From: Verrucomicrobiia bacterium
GTDB taxonomy: Bacteria; Verrucomicrobiota; Verrucomicrobiia; Verrucomicrobiales; DEV007
Reading direction: 5' to 3'
Assembly: GCA_030425385.1 (NCBI GenBank)
Contig: JAUIAH010000010.1
Coordinates: 1-64,000 of the forward strand
DNA: 64,000 nucleotides
The notes under the pieces are model-generated. The model did no database searches and was not told where the DNA came from. It saw nothing but the letters and a program-made list of their open reading frames with translations. Shown piece after piece: positions 52,830 through 61,851 of the stretch (the stretch's first letter is position 1; each line of letters starts with the position of its first letter). The position numbers were made by a program, and so were the translations under genes.

Positions 52830-54472
52830 GAAGAGGGGGGCCCAGTGGCATGACGCAACCACCGATTCAGCGGGATGAGAACGATGATGCCAGTGATCAC
52901 GATGCAGACAGAGGGCAAGGCACTCTCGTGAATGCGCCCTTCCTTGGCGAGGCTAAACGCCTTGGTCGCCAAGGTTTCGAAATTGGCCGGTCGTAAGATC
53001 ATCGTTAGAGGAAGTTCTTTCAGTGTATCGACGAGAATGAGCATCGCCGCCGCGAGGAGGGGGCGCCGGAGAAGCGGTAAGATGATGCGCCAGAGGGTAC
53101 TGCCCCTGCCATGCCCGAGCGATTGTGAGGCCTCGTCGAGCTTACCGCAGAGACGCTCCATCCCACTACTAACAGGTTGATAAGCCACCGCAAGAAAGCG
53201 TGTGAGGTATCCAAACACCACCGCCATCAGCGTCCCACTGAGAAGGACGTGCGGGGCGGTGAGCTGATCGGTGCGGCCGACGATGATCATGATGCCGACG
53301 GCGACGACCGCTCCAGGCATGGCGTAGCCAAGGGTGGCGATGCGAAGAAAGCCGCGCCAGGCCGCAACCTGGGTCCACCGGACCGTGCTGGCAAGGAAGA
53401 CGCTCACCATGACAATGAGGAGCGCCGTGGCGGCCGCGAGCGCGAGACTGCGTCCAAGAGTTTCCGTAAAGGTGGGAGGAATGGAATGCTGCAGGGTGAA
53501 GAGGCACCAGCGCCCCAACTGCCAAAGCGGGTAGAGCAGGCCGAGCCCCAGCGGGATCAGGCAGGTGAGAAAGGCCAAGCCTTTTCCCAAGGGGCCGAGG
53601 GAAAGCCGCTCCATGGGATGCGCGTCTGTACGCGTCTCAGCGAAGCCGCGTCGTCCCCGCTGGAAATATTCGAGAGCGAGCACGATAAGAACCATGCTCG
53701 TCATGAGTCCGGCGAGACGAATGGCAGAGTCGCGGTCTTCCAATCCGAACCACGTGCGGAAGAGTCCATCGGCAAGGGTAGGTACTCCGAGCAAGTTGAC
53801 AGCACCGTAATCATTGAGCACTTCCATCACGATCAAACTAAGCCCGGCGACCATGGCGGGCCGTGAAAGTGGCAGGGCGATTCGAAAGAACGTGTGCGTG
53901 GCACTGCGGCCTAACATTTGCGAGGCTTCAATAAGGGTGCGGCTGTGATTGGCAAATGACGTCCTCACCGTGAGGTAGACGTAGGGAAAGAGAACACTTG
54001 CTAACACAACAACCAACAACCCATAGCGCAGCACCGTTTGCGCCCAAAGGAAGGCATCGGTGCCGAAACGCTCGCGGATGCCGATGAGCGCGGGAATGAG
54101 GGCCTCCGGCACTTCCAAATAGACCAAGGCACCAACGTAGGTGGGAAAGGCAAGCGGAAGAATCAAGGCCCATTCAAACACGCGTCGCCCAGGAAATTCA
54201 TGAGTGGTCACGAGCCAAGCTGCGGGAACGGCAAGAACGACACTGAGCAGACTGACGAGTCCGACGACAATGAGCGTGTTCTTGACATAGCCCGCCAAGA
54301 GAGTCTCGACTATGTAGCTCCACTCGGAGCCCGTGCGGATAGCGCCTAACAAGACAGCCACGAGAGGGGCCGTGACGAGCGCTGCGAGAAGACAGGCAAC
54401 CAACTGCCACCCATCCCAACGCGCCGTCCTCAGCCGATGGCCGGGATGTGAGGGTTGGCTGACGCTAGCCAC
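52826..54472 (-). CDS. fbpB: Ferric iron ABC transporter, permease FbpB
   Basis: A 548-residue fused permease with about twelve membrane helices in two halves, each carrying a BPD_transp_1 loop: EASQMLGRSATHTFFRIALP in the first and EASQSLGHGRGSTLWRIILP in the second (EAA-type motifs that contact the ATPase). This is the usual architecture of FbpB/SfuB/HitB iron permeases. The start is a GTG (VASVSQPSHPG) with the first helix after residue 25. The gene lies 21 bp after fbpA and overlaps fbpC, so the three form one operon. Confidence 0.93.
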   Translation of the reverse strand: MASVSQPSHPGHRLRTARWDGWQLVACLLAALVTAPLVAVLLGAIRTGSEWSYIVETLLAGYVKNTLIVVGLVSLLSVVLAVPAAWLVTTHEFPGRRVFEWALILPLAFPTYVGALVYLEVPEALIPALIGIRERFGTDAFLWAQTVLRYGLLVVVLASVLFPYVYLTVRTSFANHSRTLIEASQMLGRSATHTFFRIALPLSRPAMVAGLSLIVMEVLNDYGAVNLLGVPTLADGLFRTWFGLEDRDSAIRLAGLMTSMVLIVLALEYFQRGRRGFAETRTDAHPMERLSLGPLGKGLAFLTCLIPLGLGLLYPLWQLGRWCLFTLQHSIPPTFTETLGRSLALAAATALLIVMVSVFLASTVRWTQVAAWRGFLRIATLGYAMPGAVVAVGIMIIVGRTDQLTAPHVLLSGTLMAVVFGYLTRFLAVAYQPVSSGMERLCGKLDEASQSLGHGRGSTLWRIILPLLRRPLLAAAMLILVDTLKELPLTMILRPANFETLATKAFSLAKEGRIHESALPSVCIVITGIIVLIPLNRWLRHATGPPSS

Positions 54473-54493
54473 GGGTCGGGCGTGGCGATAAAC

Positions 54494-55507
54494 TTACTGC
54501 CAGTCGGCCTTGCCGAAGATCTTCACAGCAGCTTTGTTATGCTCGCCAAGCTTGGCCAGGTTGAGAGCGTCCGCTTTGAAGGTGCCCCAGGATTTGAGAA
54601 GTTCTGACCACGCGATGCCTTCTACGACCGGATACTCGGAGGTAGCCTTAGGGAAGGAAGCTTGCGCCGTTTCTGATGCGAGGAATTCTAGCAGTTTGAC
54701 AGCGTCTTCTTTGTTCTTGGACGTCTTGACCACTCCTGCGCCACTGACATTGACATGCGCTCCGCGTCCGTCCTGGTTGGGAAAGAAGACGCCGATCTTC
54801 TTGGCAACCTCACGGTCTTTGGGATCGGCAGAATTCTCTAGCAGACCCACGTAATAGGTGTTCGCAATGGCGACGTCGGCCAACCCTGCAGCGACGCCAC
54901 GCATCTGATCGCGGTCGCTCCCTTGCGGAGGACGCGCCATGTTGCCGCGGACAGCACGCGCCCACGCGAGCGCTTTCTCTTCTCCATGGGCCGCAATGAT
55001 CGAGGCAAGGAGGGATTGATTGTAGATGTTCGACGACGAACGCGCGAGGATACGCCCTTTCCATTTGGGATCCGCGAGGTCCTCATAAGTCGAGAGCTCT
55101 TCAGGCTTGATCCGCTCCTTGGAATAGATGAGGACGCGGGCCCGACTGGTGAAGCCAAACCATTGCCCATCGGGATCGCGCAACGCGGCGGGAATCTTAT
55201 CGTTCAGGGTCTCCGAATCAACGCTCTGCAGGAGGCCCATTTCTTTGGCGCGATGCAGGCGTCCAGCATCAGCAGTCATCAGCAGATCCGCAGGGCTATT
55301 CTCCCCCTCCTGCTTCAGCCGCTCCATCAGTTGATCGGCCCCAGATTTGACGACCTTAACCTCAATGCCCGTTTGCTTGGTGAACTCAGCCAATAGCTTT
55401 TCGTCCGATTCATAGTGACGGTGCGAATAAAGCGTGATTTCCCCGGCGATGAGGGCAGGCGCCAGAGCGATGAAGGAGACCGTGGTGATGGCGAGGGCTT
55501 TCAGCAT
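54494..55507 (-). CDS. fbpA: Ferric iron-binding periplasmic protein FbpA
   Basis: A 337-residue periplasmic binding protein with a signal peptide (residues 1-20, ALAITTVSFIALAPALIAG). The body is the FbpA/IdiA type: ITLYSHRHYESDEKLLAEFT, VVKSGADQLMERLKQEGENS, and the paired iron-binding tyrosines Tyr218-Tyr219 in NTYYVG. It captures Fe3+ in the periplasm and passes it to FbpB. It is the first gene of the operon and has a Fur-box-like palindrome 16-35 bases before its start, so iron-repressed expression is expected. The short hairpin-free leader suggests the Fur site overlaps the promoter. Confidence 0.94.
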   Translation of the reverse strand: MLKALAITTVSFIALAPALIAGEITLYSHRHYESDEKLLAEFTKQTGIEVKVVKSGADQLMERLKQEGENSPADLLMTADAGRLHRAKEMGLLQSVDSETLNDKIPAALRDPDGQWFGFTSRARVLIYSKERIKPEELSTYEDLADPKWKGRILARSSSNIYNQSLLASIIAAHGEEKALAWARAVRGNMARPPQGSDRDQMRGVAAGLADVAIANTYYVGLLENSADPKDREVAKKIGVFFPNQDGRGAHVNVSGAGVVKTSKNKEDAVKLLEFLASETAQASFPKATSEYPVVEGIAWSELLKSWGTFKADALNLAKLGEHNKAAVKIFGKADWQ

Positions 55508-55523
55508 GGCGCAAGGATGTGCA

Positions 55524-55542
55524 GTTGAGACTGATTCTCAAC
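55524..55542 (-). promoter_or_regulatory. Fur-box-like operator upstream of fbpA
   Basis: GTTGAGA, five bases, then TCTCAAC form a perfect inverted repeat 17 to 35 bases before the fbpA start. The inner part TGAGACTGATTCTCA matches the 7-1-7 Fur pattern except for one mismatch (TGAGAAT-n-ATTCTCA type). This fits an iron-uptake operon. Confidence 0.65.
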
Positions 55543-55718
55543 AACGAAATGCGTTCATTTCGTGCGCGCTGCCCCTCGCCATTGATCCCGAGGATCTCCC
55601 GAGCCATGCCCGCAATCGAACAGGGGTGAGCCATTCCCACCCATTTCGCAAGATGACGTCAATGTTTCGCAAGCGAACGCAAGCAGCGTCTTCCTTCATG
55701 CGCAGAGGGTGCGGAATC

Positions 55719-56417
55719 ATGAACCTCTCTATCTTATTGCCTTCACCCCTTCGCATCGTCCTTGGCCTTGCAACCGTCTCCATCCCCTGCGCTCTGGGAG
55801 CGACCAGTTTTGTCCCTGTACCAAGCTTCGACAGTGATCCCCGCGGTGGCGCTGCAGAATGGGACATCTTCACCGCAGCCTCCGGTCCCCAGGGGGCGTC
55901 TCCCATCACCTCCGGTCTCAACGTGCCTACCTCGTCTGACATGACGATTGATGTGTTAGCTGCGATCGCCTCTCCTGGCGGTCTCATCGCTGGGGGGGAC
56001 ACCTACTATTCGCACAGCGGTGCCTATGCCTTCAGTGTCGATGTCGCCTTTGCCCAAGGCGTTGATTTCGCCCGCGTCAGCTACGCACTCGTCGGAGCGC
56101 AAGGAGCGCCTGAGCCCTTTCCTGTCGCCCCTGAGATCGTGGCCGCCACGTCGTTAGGTTCTGGAAGCTACAACGACGCTAACAACAACACCATCTTCTA
56201 CACGGACTTCGAGCTGGCGAGTTCCCAAACAGAGATCACGGCCACGTTTGGGGATACTCCTGCGCCTTTCATGAGCTTCCGCTCCATCAACGGGGTACGC
56301 GTTGAAGGTCTTTCCGCTAACCCCATTCCTGAGCCCAGCAGCGCGCTGTTGGCCATGCTCGGCATCGCCGCCGTGGGCCTCAATCGAAGAAGACCTCAAG
56401 TGTCGCCTCTTCGTTAG
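55719..56417 (+). CDS. PEP-CTERM sorting-signal protein
   Basis: A 232-residue exported protein with a signal peptide (residues 1-27, LRIVLGLATVSIPCALGAT) and a C-terminal PEP-CTERM tail: IPEPSSALL, hydrophobic LAMLGIAAVGL, then NRRRP. The body has Ser/Gly-rich beta-strand character (SGAYAFSVDVAFAQGVDFAR, FMSFRSINGVRVEGLSANPI), with no named domain. It would be processed by the exosortase at 5937-7481 or another one. The ATG at 55719 is selected because the signal peptide starts there. The gene is divergent from fbpA, with a TTCGC-AA-GCGAA palindrome at 55666-55677 in its leader. The heme peroxidase follows. Confidence 0.85.
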   Translation: MNLSILLPSPLRIVLGLATVSIPCALGATSFVPVPSFDSDPRGGAAEWDIFTAASGPQGASPITSGLNVPTSSDMTIDVLAAIASPGGLIAGGDTYYSHSGAYAFSVDVAFAQGVDFARVSYALVGAQGAPEPFPVAPEIVAATSLGSGSYNDANNNTIFYTDFELASSQTEITATFGDTPAPFMSFRSINGVRVEGLSANPIPEPSSALLAMLGIAAVGLNRRRPQVSPLR

Positions 56418-56544
56418 GGCTATAGCAGCACAGGCCGCTGGCATCTGGAGCCACGCTTCGAACCCAATGAGCTGGGGTTTCAGATCGCCAAGCGGCCCAT
56501 TGCCCCGTAGAGTAGGGATGGCAGTGACCGCCACTTTGTCGTCC

Positions 56545-58413
56545 ATGAACGCCTCCTTCTCTGTCCTCACCATCCTTTGTATCGCCATCGCCACGCCGCT
56601 CCGAGCCGAGAACCGCTCGTACGACGGTTCCGGCAACAACCTCGCCCAGCCAACCTGGGGCGCCGTGGAAACCACTCTTCGCCGCAAGGCCGCCTCCGCC
56701 TATACCGATGGAGGCGCGACCATGGCGGGACACGACCGGCCCAATCCACGAGACGTTAGCAATCGCATCGCCCATCAACGCGTGCTCACCGAGAATCGCC
56801 GGGGCCTGGCCGATATGACCTGGGTTTGGGGCCAATTCCTCGACCATGACATCGCCTTAGTGTTACCCACGGCAGACGAATTCATCCCCATCATGGCAAT
56901 GAATGCCGAAGACAAGATGGCTCCGATGATTCCTCTCACACGATCCCGATCCACGATGAAGGATGCGCAGCGGGAGCAGGTCAATTCCGTCACCGCCTAC
57001 ATCGATGCCTCCAATCTCTATGGGAGCAACGAAGAGCGCGCCCGCGCTCTCCGCCAGAAAGTGGGTGGCCTGATGCATGCCAGCGCTGACGGCAAGCTGT
57101 TGCCGAAGAACTTTGAAGAGATCGAGATGGAGAATCCGCACCATCGCCCGGTCACTGACCTCTACATGGCAGGAGATGTACGGGCGAATGAGAACCCCGC
57201 CCTCATCTCCATTCACACCTTGTGGCTCCGGGAACACAATCGATGGGCGACTCAGCTAGCAGAAGCCCACCCCGAATGGACCGATGAACAACTCTATCAG
57301 AAAGCACGCAAGATGGTCTCGGGACAGATCCAAGCCATCACGTATCAAGAATTTCTCGCCGCGTTGTTAGGCCCCTATGCTCCCAAAGTTGAAGAGGCCG
57401 CTTACGATCCGACCTTGAACAGCACGCTGTTCAATGAATTCTCCGGCGCACTTTATCGCATCGGGCACACCATGGTTTCCGCGCACATCATGCGCATGCA
57501 CAACGACGGAAGCGTGCCCGCCGACGGTGGCTTCGTCTTCAAAGAGAGCTTCTTCAATCCGGAGTTGGTGAATGACGCACAAACGGTCGACCTCGTGCTC
57601 AAAGGCGTGGCGACAAAGCCCATGCAACAGATCGACCCATTTGTCGTCGATGCCTTGCGCAACTTCCTCTTTGCCGAGCAGGGAGCAGGTGGCATGGACC
57701 TCATTGCCATTAATCTCCAGCGAGGTCGCGATCACGGCTTGCCTCCTTACAATGATGTCAGGGAAGCCTTCGGGCTGACCCGCAAGGAACGCTTCGAAGA
57801 CATCACCAGCGACCGCGCGCTCGCCTCTGCCCTCGCAGAGGCCTACGAGGGCGATGTCGGCAAACTCGATCTTTGGATCGCCGCCATGGCGGAGGATCAC
57901 ATGGGCGAGGCAAGTGTGGGCGAAACCGTGGCCACGGTTCTCGCGACCCAATTCCGCCACCTCAGAGATGGCGACCGTTTCTTCTTCATGCACGACCCCG
58001 ACCTCACGGACGCGGAGAAAGCCCAGATTCGAGAAACGACTCTCGCTCAGGTGATCCGGCGCAACACAAGCATCACCCAACTCCAAGATCAGGTCTTCTT
58101 CGCCCAGCCCTACGAGACGTGGAAGGATACCGATGCCGATGGCATCACCGATATCCGCGAAGCCATCGCCCGGACGGACCCGACCGATCCTAACAGTCGC
58201 CTGCGCGTCCTCCAAGTCACCGAGGCTGGTGACGCGGTGACGCTCGAGTGGAGTAGCATTCCTGGCAAAGAATACCTCATCGAATACTCAGCCACCCTCG
58301 AAGGTGCCTGGGAAATCGTTGCCAACGTCATCGCGGAGGAAACCGCCACCGCAGCTCCGCTCATCCGGCATGGAGCCGAGCGCGGCTTCTACCGCATCGC
58401 CGTGCGCGACTAA
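56545..58413 (+). CDS. Animal-type haem peroxidase, secreted
   Basis: A 622-residue secreted peroxidase of the animal haem peroxidase family, oxidising halides or organic substrates with H2O2. After a signal peptide (FSVLTILCIAIATPLRAE) come the distal His motif WGQFLDHDIA, the calcium-loop region, the proximal His in ALYRIGHTMVSAH, and the invariant INLQRGRDHGLPPYNDVREA. The enzyme is followed by a TSP3-like hinge (DADGITDIREAIARTDPTDP) and a verrucomicrobial beta-tail (KEYLIEYSATLEGAWEIV to RGFYRIAVRD). The haem site appears complete. The ATG at 56545 or the one at 56518 is possible, both fitting the signal peptide. It follows a PEP-CTERM gene by 127 bp and may share its regulation. Confidence 0.92.
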   Translation: MNASFSVLTILCIAIATPLRAENRSYDGSGNNLAQPTWGAVETTLRRKAASAYTDGGATMAGHDRPNPRDVSNRIAHQRVLTENRRGLADMTWVWGQFLDHDIALVLPTADEFIPIMAMNAEDKMAPMIPLTRSRSTMKDAQREQVNSVTAYIDASNLYGSNEERARALRQKVGGLMHASADGKLLPKNFEEIEMENPHHRPVTDLYMAGDVRANENPALISIHTLWLREHNRWATQLAEAHPEWTDEQLYQKARKMVSGQIQAITYQEFLAALLGPYAPKVEEAAYDPTLNSTLFNEFSGALYRIGHTMVSAHIMRMHNDGSVPADGGFVFKESFFNPELVNDAQTVDLVLKGVATKPMQQIDPFVVDALRNFLFAEQGAGGMDLIAINLQRGRDHGLPPYNDVREAFGLTRKERFEDITSDRALASALAEAYEGDVGKLDLWIAAMAEDHMGEASVGETVATVLATQFRHLRDGDRFFFMHDPDLTDAEKAQIRETTLAQVIRRNTSITQLQDQVFFAQPYETWKDTDADGITDIREAIARTDPTDPNSRLRVLQVTEAGDAVTLEWSSIPGKEYLIEYSATLEGAWEIVANVIAEETATAAPLIRHGAERGFYRIAVRD

Positions 58414-58414
58414 C

Positions 58415-58834
58415 TCACCGACCTTCGTCAGCGTCGATGTAGTCGAACATTGTCAGGATATCCTCACGCTCACCAAGTCCCGATTCCTCAAGGCGTTCCT
58501 GCAATCGCTTCGACAAGCGATCACGGAAGCCAACGGTTCGCATGAACGCAATCCACCAATCGCGCTCATGATCGGGACGCGACACGCCATGCGCACGTGC
58601 CCACGCCAGCGCCGCCTCGTCATCGTTGCCATCGAGCACCGCCGTCTTGAGGGCCTCATACGCAACCCCGAGGAACTGGCAGGTCCACAGATCCATGCCG
58701 ATCCCCAAGTTCGCATGCAAATCCTCCGGCAACGCCCCAGCGGCGTGAAGCCGAATCTTTTCGCAAAGCCGTCGAAAGTACGGCAACCCATCGATTTCAT
58801 CAGTAGGCGAACAGGGATAACGGACATCAGTCAT
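58415..58834 (-). CDS. DUF5069-family protein
   Basis: A 139-residue cytoplasmic protein of the DUF5069 type, common in Verrucomicrobiota: YPCSPTDEIDGLPYFRRLCE, DLWTCQFLGVAYEALKTAVL and ERDWWIAFMRTVGFRDRLSK. Function is unknown; no catalytic or metal-binding pattern is visible. The start at 58834 (TDVRYPCSPT) is the family start; a longer frame to 59017 lies over the divergent gene leader. The gene converges on the peroxidase gene with one base between stop codons. The divergent region up to the SGNH gene carries the palindrome ACCCCATGGGGT (58909-58920). Confidence 0.82.
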   Translation of the reverse strand: MTDVRYPCSPTDEIDGLPYFRRLCEKIRLHAAGALPEDLHANLGIGMDLWTCQFLGVAYEALKTAVLDGNDDEAALAWARAHGVSRPDHERDWWIAFMRTVGFRDRLSKRLQERLEESGLGEREDILTMFDYIDADEGR

Positions 58835-58930
58835 ACAAGGAGCCTGCAATGATGGCACCCTTGAGGCAAGCGATTCCCCGCCCACCTCTGCGCCTTGCGA
58901 CCTCATGCACCCCATGGGGTTCCCAAACGC

Positions 58931-59965
58931 ATGCGCCTCTTCTGCTTCCTTTCTGCCTGCCTGCTGACCTCGACTTGGGCGGCCGACCCCCTCGCGGTCT
59001 ACGTCCTGGCTGGGCAATCAAACATGGAAGGCAAAGCACAGATGATGTTGTTAGAGCATCAGGTGAAAGCGCCTGAGACGAAAGACCGTTTCGCCCATTT
59101 GATAGATGCCCAGGGTGCGTGGATCGCGCGTGACGATGTGTGGATCAAGTTTCTCAATCGTCATGGCAAACTTACCGTCGGCTTTGGGAGCCCAAAGCGG
59201 ATTGGCCCCGAATTGGACTTCGGTCACGTCATGGGCGATGCCCATGACGAGCCTGTACTCTTGATCAAGACAGCATGGGGTGGAAAGAGCCTCTACCGGG
59301 ATTTCCGTCCTCCCAGCGCGGGCATTCCCAAGGCAGAAGAATTAGCTACTTTGCTAGAACAGGCACAGAAACGGAAGCCCGATTCCACTCCAACGATGAT
59401 CGAAGACAGCTTCGGTCACTACTACCGGGAAATGCTGCGGGAGGTGAACGAGACCATGGCCGATGTCGGTGCGGTCTTCCCGGAGTTGGCCGACAAGGAA
59501 CCGCGATTGTGCGGGTTTGTCTGGTTTCAGGGATGGAATGACATGGTGAACGCCGACTATGTGGCGGCCTACGAAGAGAACATGGTGCATTTCATCAACG
59601 ATGTGCGCCGCGACTTGAAGGCTCCCAAACTACCGTTCATCATCGGTCAGTTAGGCGTGGGCGGCACAAAAGAAGCCAAGCCAAACCCACGCAAAGACGC
59701 CTTTAAAAGCGCTCAAGCCGCCGCTGCCAATCGGCCCGCATTCGCCGGGAATGTGGCGGTGGTGAAGACAGATCAGTTCTGGGATGAAGAGGCCCAGGCC
59801 GTCTTCGACAAAGGATGGAAAGAGCATTTGGAAGAATGGCAGAAGATTGGGTCCGACTATCCCTATCACTATCTCGGAAGCGCTCGGACCTATTCGGACA
59901 TCGGGAGAGCCTTTGCCCAAGCCCTCCTGGAACTTGGCTCCAAAGACACGCGCAAGGAACCTTGA
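58931..59965 (+). CDS. Secreted SGNH-hydrolase / sialate O-acetylesterase-like protein
   Basis: A 344-residue exported carbohydrate esterase-like protein. A signal peptide (residues 1-17, LFCFLSACLLTSTWAAD) is followed by the SGNH/CE6-type core: block I VLAGQSNMEGK with the nucleophile Ser, IKTAWGGKSLYRDFRPPSAG, and block III/V GFVWFQGWNDMVNAD. The usual catalytic His is probably within the YPYHYLGSARTYSDIGRAFA segment. It would remove acetyl groups from extracellular polysaccharide. It is a short, single-domain counterpart of the giant esterase at 7545-12509. It lies 30 bp before an SDR/FAH gene pair on the same strand, an arrangement compatible with a sugar-degradation operon. Confidence 0.88.
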   Translation: MRLFCFLSACLLTSTWAADPLAVYVLAGQSNMEGKAQMMLLEHQVKAPETKDRFAHLIDAQGAWIARDDVWIKFLNRHGKLTVGFGSPKRIGPELDFGHVMGDAHDEPVLLIKTAWGGKSLYRDFRPPSAGIPKAEELATLLEQAQKRKPDSTPTMIEDSFGHYYREMLREVNETMADVGAVFPELADKEPRLCGFVWFQGWNDMVNADYVAAYEENMVHFINDVRRDLKAPKLPFIIGQLGVGGTKEAKPNPRKDAFKSAQAAAANRPAFAGNVAVVKTDQFWDEEAQAVFDKGWKEHLEEWQKIGSDYPYHYLGSARTYSDIGRAFAQALLELGSKDTRKEP

Positions 59966-59995
59966 CGCCGCCGTGGGGGCTTGGTAGGTGCGGGG

Positions 59996-60772
59996 ATGAA
60001 TCGACGTCTGGAGCATCGCCACGCCGCCATCACCGGCGCAGGTTCGGGCATTGGCCAAGCCATCGCCAAACGCTTTGCGGCGGAAGGCGCGGTGGTTGAA
60101 ATCCTTGAGCGCGATGCCAATGCTGCTGAAGACACCCGATCTGCCATCACTGCGGCTGGCGGCCAGGCCTTCACCACCCTCACAGATGTGTCAGACCACG
60201 CTTCCGTGACGGATGCCTTCGCTGCCATCACAGACGCCCGCGGGGCCGTCGACACGCTTGTGAACAACGCAGGCATCGCACACGTGGGAAATGTGCAGTC
60301 AACCACGCCCGAAGACATGGATCGGCTCTATGCGGTCAATGTCAAAGGGGTCTATCATTGCATGCAAGCCGCCATCGGCGGCATGGTCGCGCAAGGGAAA
60401 GGCGTCATCCTCAACCTCGCCTCCGTCGCCTCCAAGATAGGCATCGCCGATCGCTTCGCCTATTCCATGACCAAAGGCGCCGTCCTCACCATGACCTTAT
60501 CCGTCGCACGTGACTATGTGAGTCACGGCATCCGCTGCAATTGCCTCTGTCCCGGCCGCGTCCACACCCCCTTTGTCGATGGCTTCATTCGCAAGAATTA
60601 TCCCGGTGAAGAAGACGCCATGTTTGAGAAACTCGCCGCCTATCAACCCATCGGACGCATGGGGAAACCAGAAGAAATTGCCAGTCTTGCCACCTTCCTC
60701 TGTTCGGACGAAGCCAGCTTCTGTACCGGCAGCGCCTACGACATCGACGGCGGCTGCACCCTCTTACACTAA
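59996..60772 (+). CDS. SDR-family oxidoreductase, deoxy-sugar-acid dehydrogenase candidate
   Basis: A 258-residue classical short-chain dehydrogenase: TGAGSGIGQAIAKRFAAEG for NAD(P) binding, NNAGIAH, the catalytic Ser in NLASVAS, and YSMTK. The best contextual candidate is 2-keto-3-deoxy-L-fuconate (or rhamnonate) dehydrogenase, because the next gene is a fumarylacetoacetate-hydrolase family member, the partner in the non-phosphorylative L-fucose/L-rhamnose route. An Asp or Glu after the second strand (VVEILERDANAA) favours NAD over NADP. The ATG at 59996 (after GGGG) is preferred to a GTG 15 bases upstream. Substrate assignment is inference from context. Confidence 0.84.
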   Translation: MNRRLEHRHAAITGAGSGIGQAIAKRFAAEGAVVEILERDANAAEDTRSAITAAGGQAFTTLTDVSDHASVTDAFAAITDARGAVDTLVNNAGIAHVGNVQSTTPEDMDRLYAVNVKGVYHCMQAAIGGMVAQGKGVILNLASVASKIGIADRFAYSMTKGAVLTMTLSVARDYVSHGIRCNCLCPGRVHTPFVDGFIRKNYPGEEDAMFEKLAAYQPIGRMGKPEEIASLATFLCSDEASFCTGSAYDIDGGCTLLH

Positions 60773-60805
60773 TTCATTTCTTAACCTAACTCACTTCATC
60801 AACTC

Positions 60806-61669
60806 ATGAAACTGATCCGCTTTGGAACCCCTGGTAACGAGAAACCCGGCTTGCAACTCGCCGACGGTCGCCGCATCGACGCGAGCGCTTTCGGCCAAGA
60901 CTACGACGAAACCTTCTTCGGCGGCGATGGCATGGACCGCCTCGCCACTTGGTTAGAAAGCGAGGGCCAAAGCGCCCCCGAAGTTTCCTCAGAGACCCGC
61001 CTGGGCCCACCCCTCTGCCGCCCTAGCAAACTCATCTGTGTCGGTCTCAACTATGTCGACCACGCCAAAGAATCCGGCATGGACGTCCCCAAAGAACCCG
61101 TCATCTTCTTCAAAGCCACCTCCGCCATCACCGGCCCCAACGACGGACTCACCATTCCCAAGAACAGCGTCAAGACCGATTGGGAAGTCGAACTCGCCGT
61201 CGTCATCGGCAAGAAAGCCAGCTACGTGGAGAAAGCCAACGCCTACGACCACATCGCCGGATACGTCTTACACAATGACTACAGCGAACGCGAATTCCAG
61301 ATCGAGCGCGGTGGTCAATGGGTCAAAGGCAAGAGTGCCGATACCTTTGCCCCGCTCGGCCCCTTCATCGCCACGCCCGATGAATTGGGCGACGTACATC
61401 AGTTAGACCTCTGGTTAGACGTCAACGGCGAGCGCCGCCAACAGAGCAACACCAGCAACCTCGTCTTTGATATCCCCACCCTCATCCACGAACTCAGCCA
61501 CTACATGACCCTCCTCCCTGGAGACGTCATTTCCACCGGCACCCCCCACGGCGTCGGCAGCGGTATGAAACCGCCCACCTTTCTCAAGCCTGGTGACCAT
61601 GTCAGACTAGGCATCGCCGGCCTTGGCGAACAAGAACAGGCCGTCAGCGCCTACGCACCCTCAAGTTAG
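60806..61669 (+). CDS. Fumarylacetoacetate hydrolase family protein (2,4-diketo-3-deoxy acid hydrolase candidate)
   Basis: A 287-residue FAH-fold hydrolase with metal ligand Glu residues and the conserved CVGLNYVDHAKESGMDVPKE, TDWEVELAVVIGKKASYVEK, YVLHNDYSEREFQIERGGQW and STGTPHGVGSGMKPPTFLKP. It fits the C-C bond hydrolase of the 2,4-diketo-3-deoxy-L-fuconate type, splitting the product of the preceding SDR into pyruvate and lactate or glycolate. It starts 33 bp after the SDR gene. Bases 61670-61851 hold only a short GC-rich leader to the next gene. Confidence 0.85.
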   Translation: MKLIRFGTPGNEKPGLQLADGRRIDASAFGQDYDETFFGGDGMDRLATWLESEGQSAPEVSSETRLGPPLCRPSKLICVGLNYVDHAKESGMDVPKEPVIFFKATSAITGPNDGLTIPKNSVKTDWEVELAVVIGKKASYVEKANAYDHIAGYVLHNDYSEREFQIERGGQWVKGKSADTFAPLGPFIATPDELGDVHQLDLWLDVNGERRQQSNTSNLVFDIPTLIHELSHYMTLLPGDVISTGTPHGVGSGMKPPTFLKPGDHVRLGIAGLGEQEQAVSAYAPSS

Positions 61670-61851
61670 AGGGAAGCGGCGGAGCCGAGCCCTCGGACTG
61701 CGTGCAGCCTGCTGCCGCTTTCCCGAATGCAGTCCTGCTGCGGTGGCCACAGCAGAACCCTCCCGCTCTCGTCGTGGAACGATAACCACGGAGAAAGATG
61801 GAGAATCATGTCACAAAGCGCGCCTCAGAAGCAGCTACGGGTATGCCCAAG

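Noticed and set aside
58909..58920. Palindrome ACCCCATGGGGT between the DUF5069 and esterase genes
   Set aside because: A 12-bp palindrome alone is too common to call an operator; no second copy or matching regulator site was seen.
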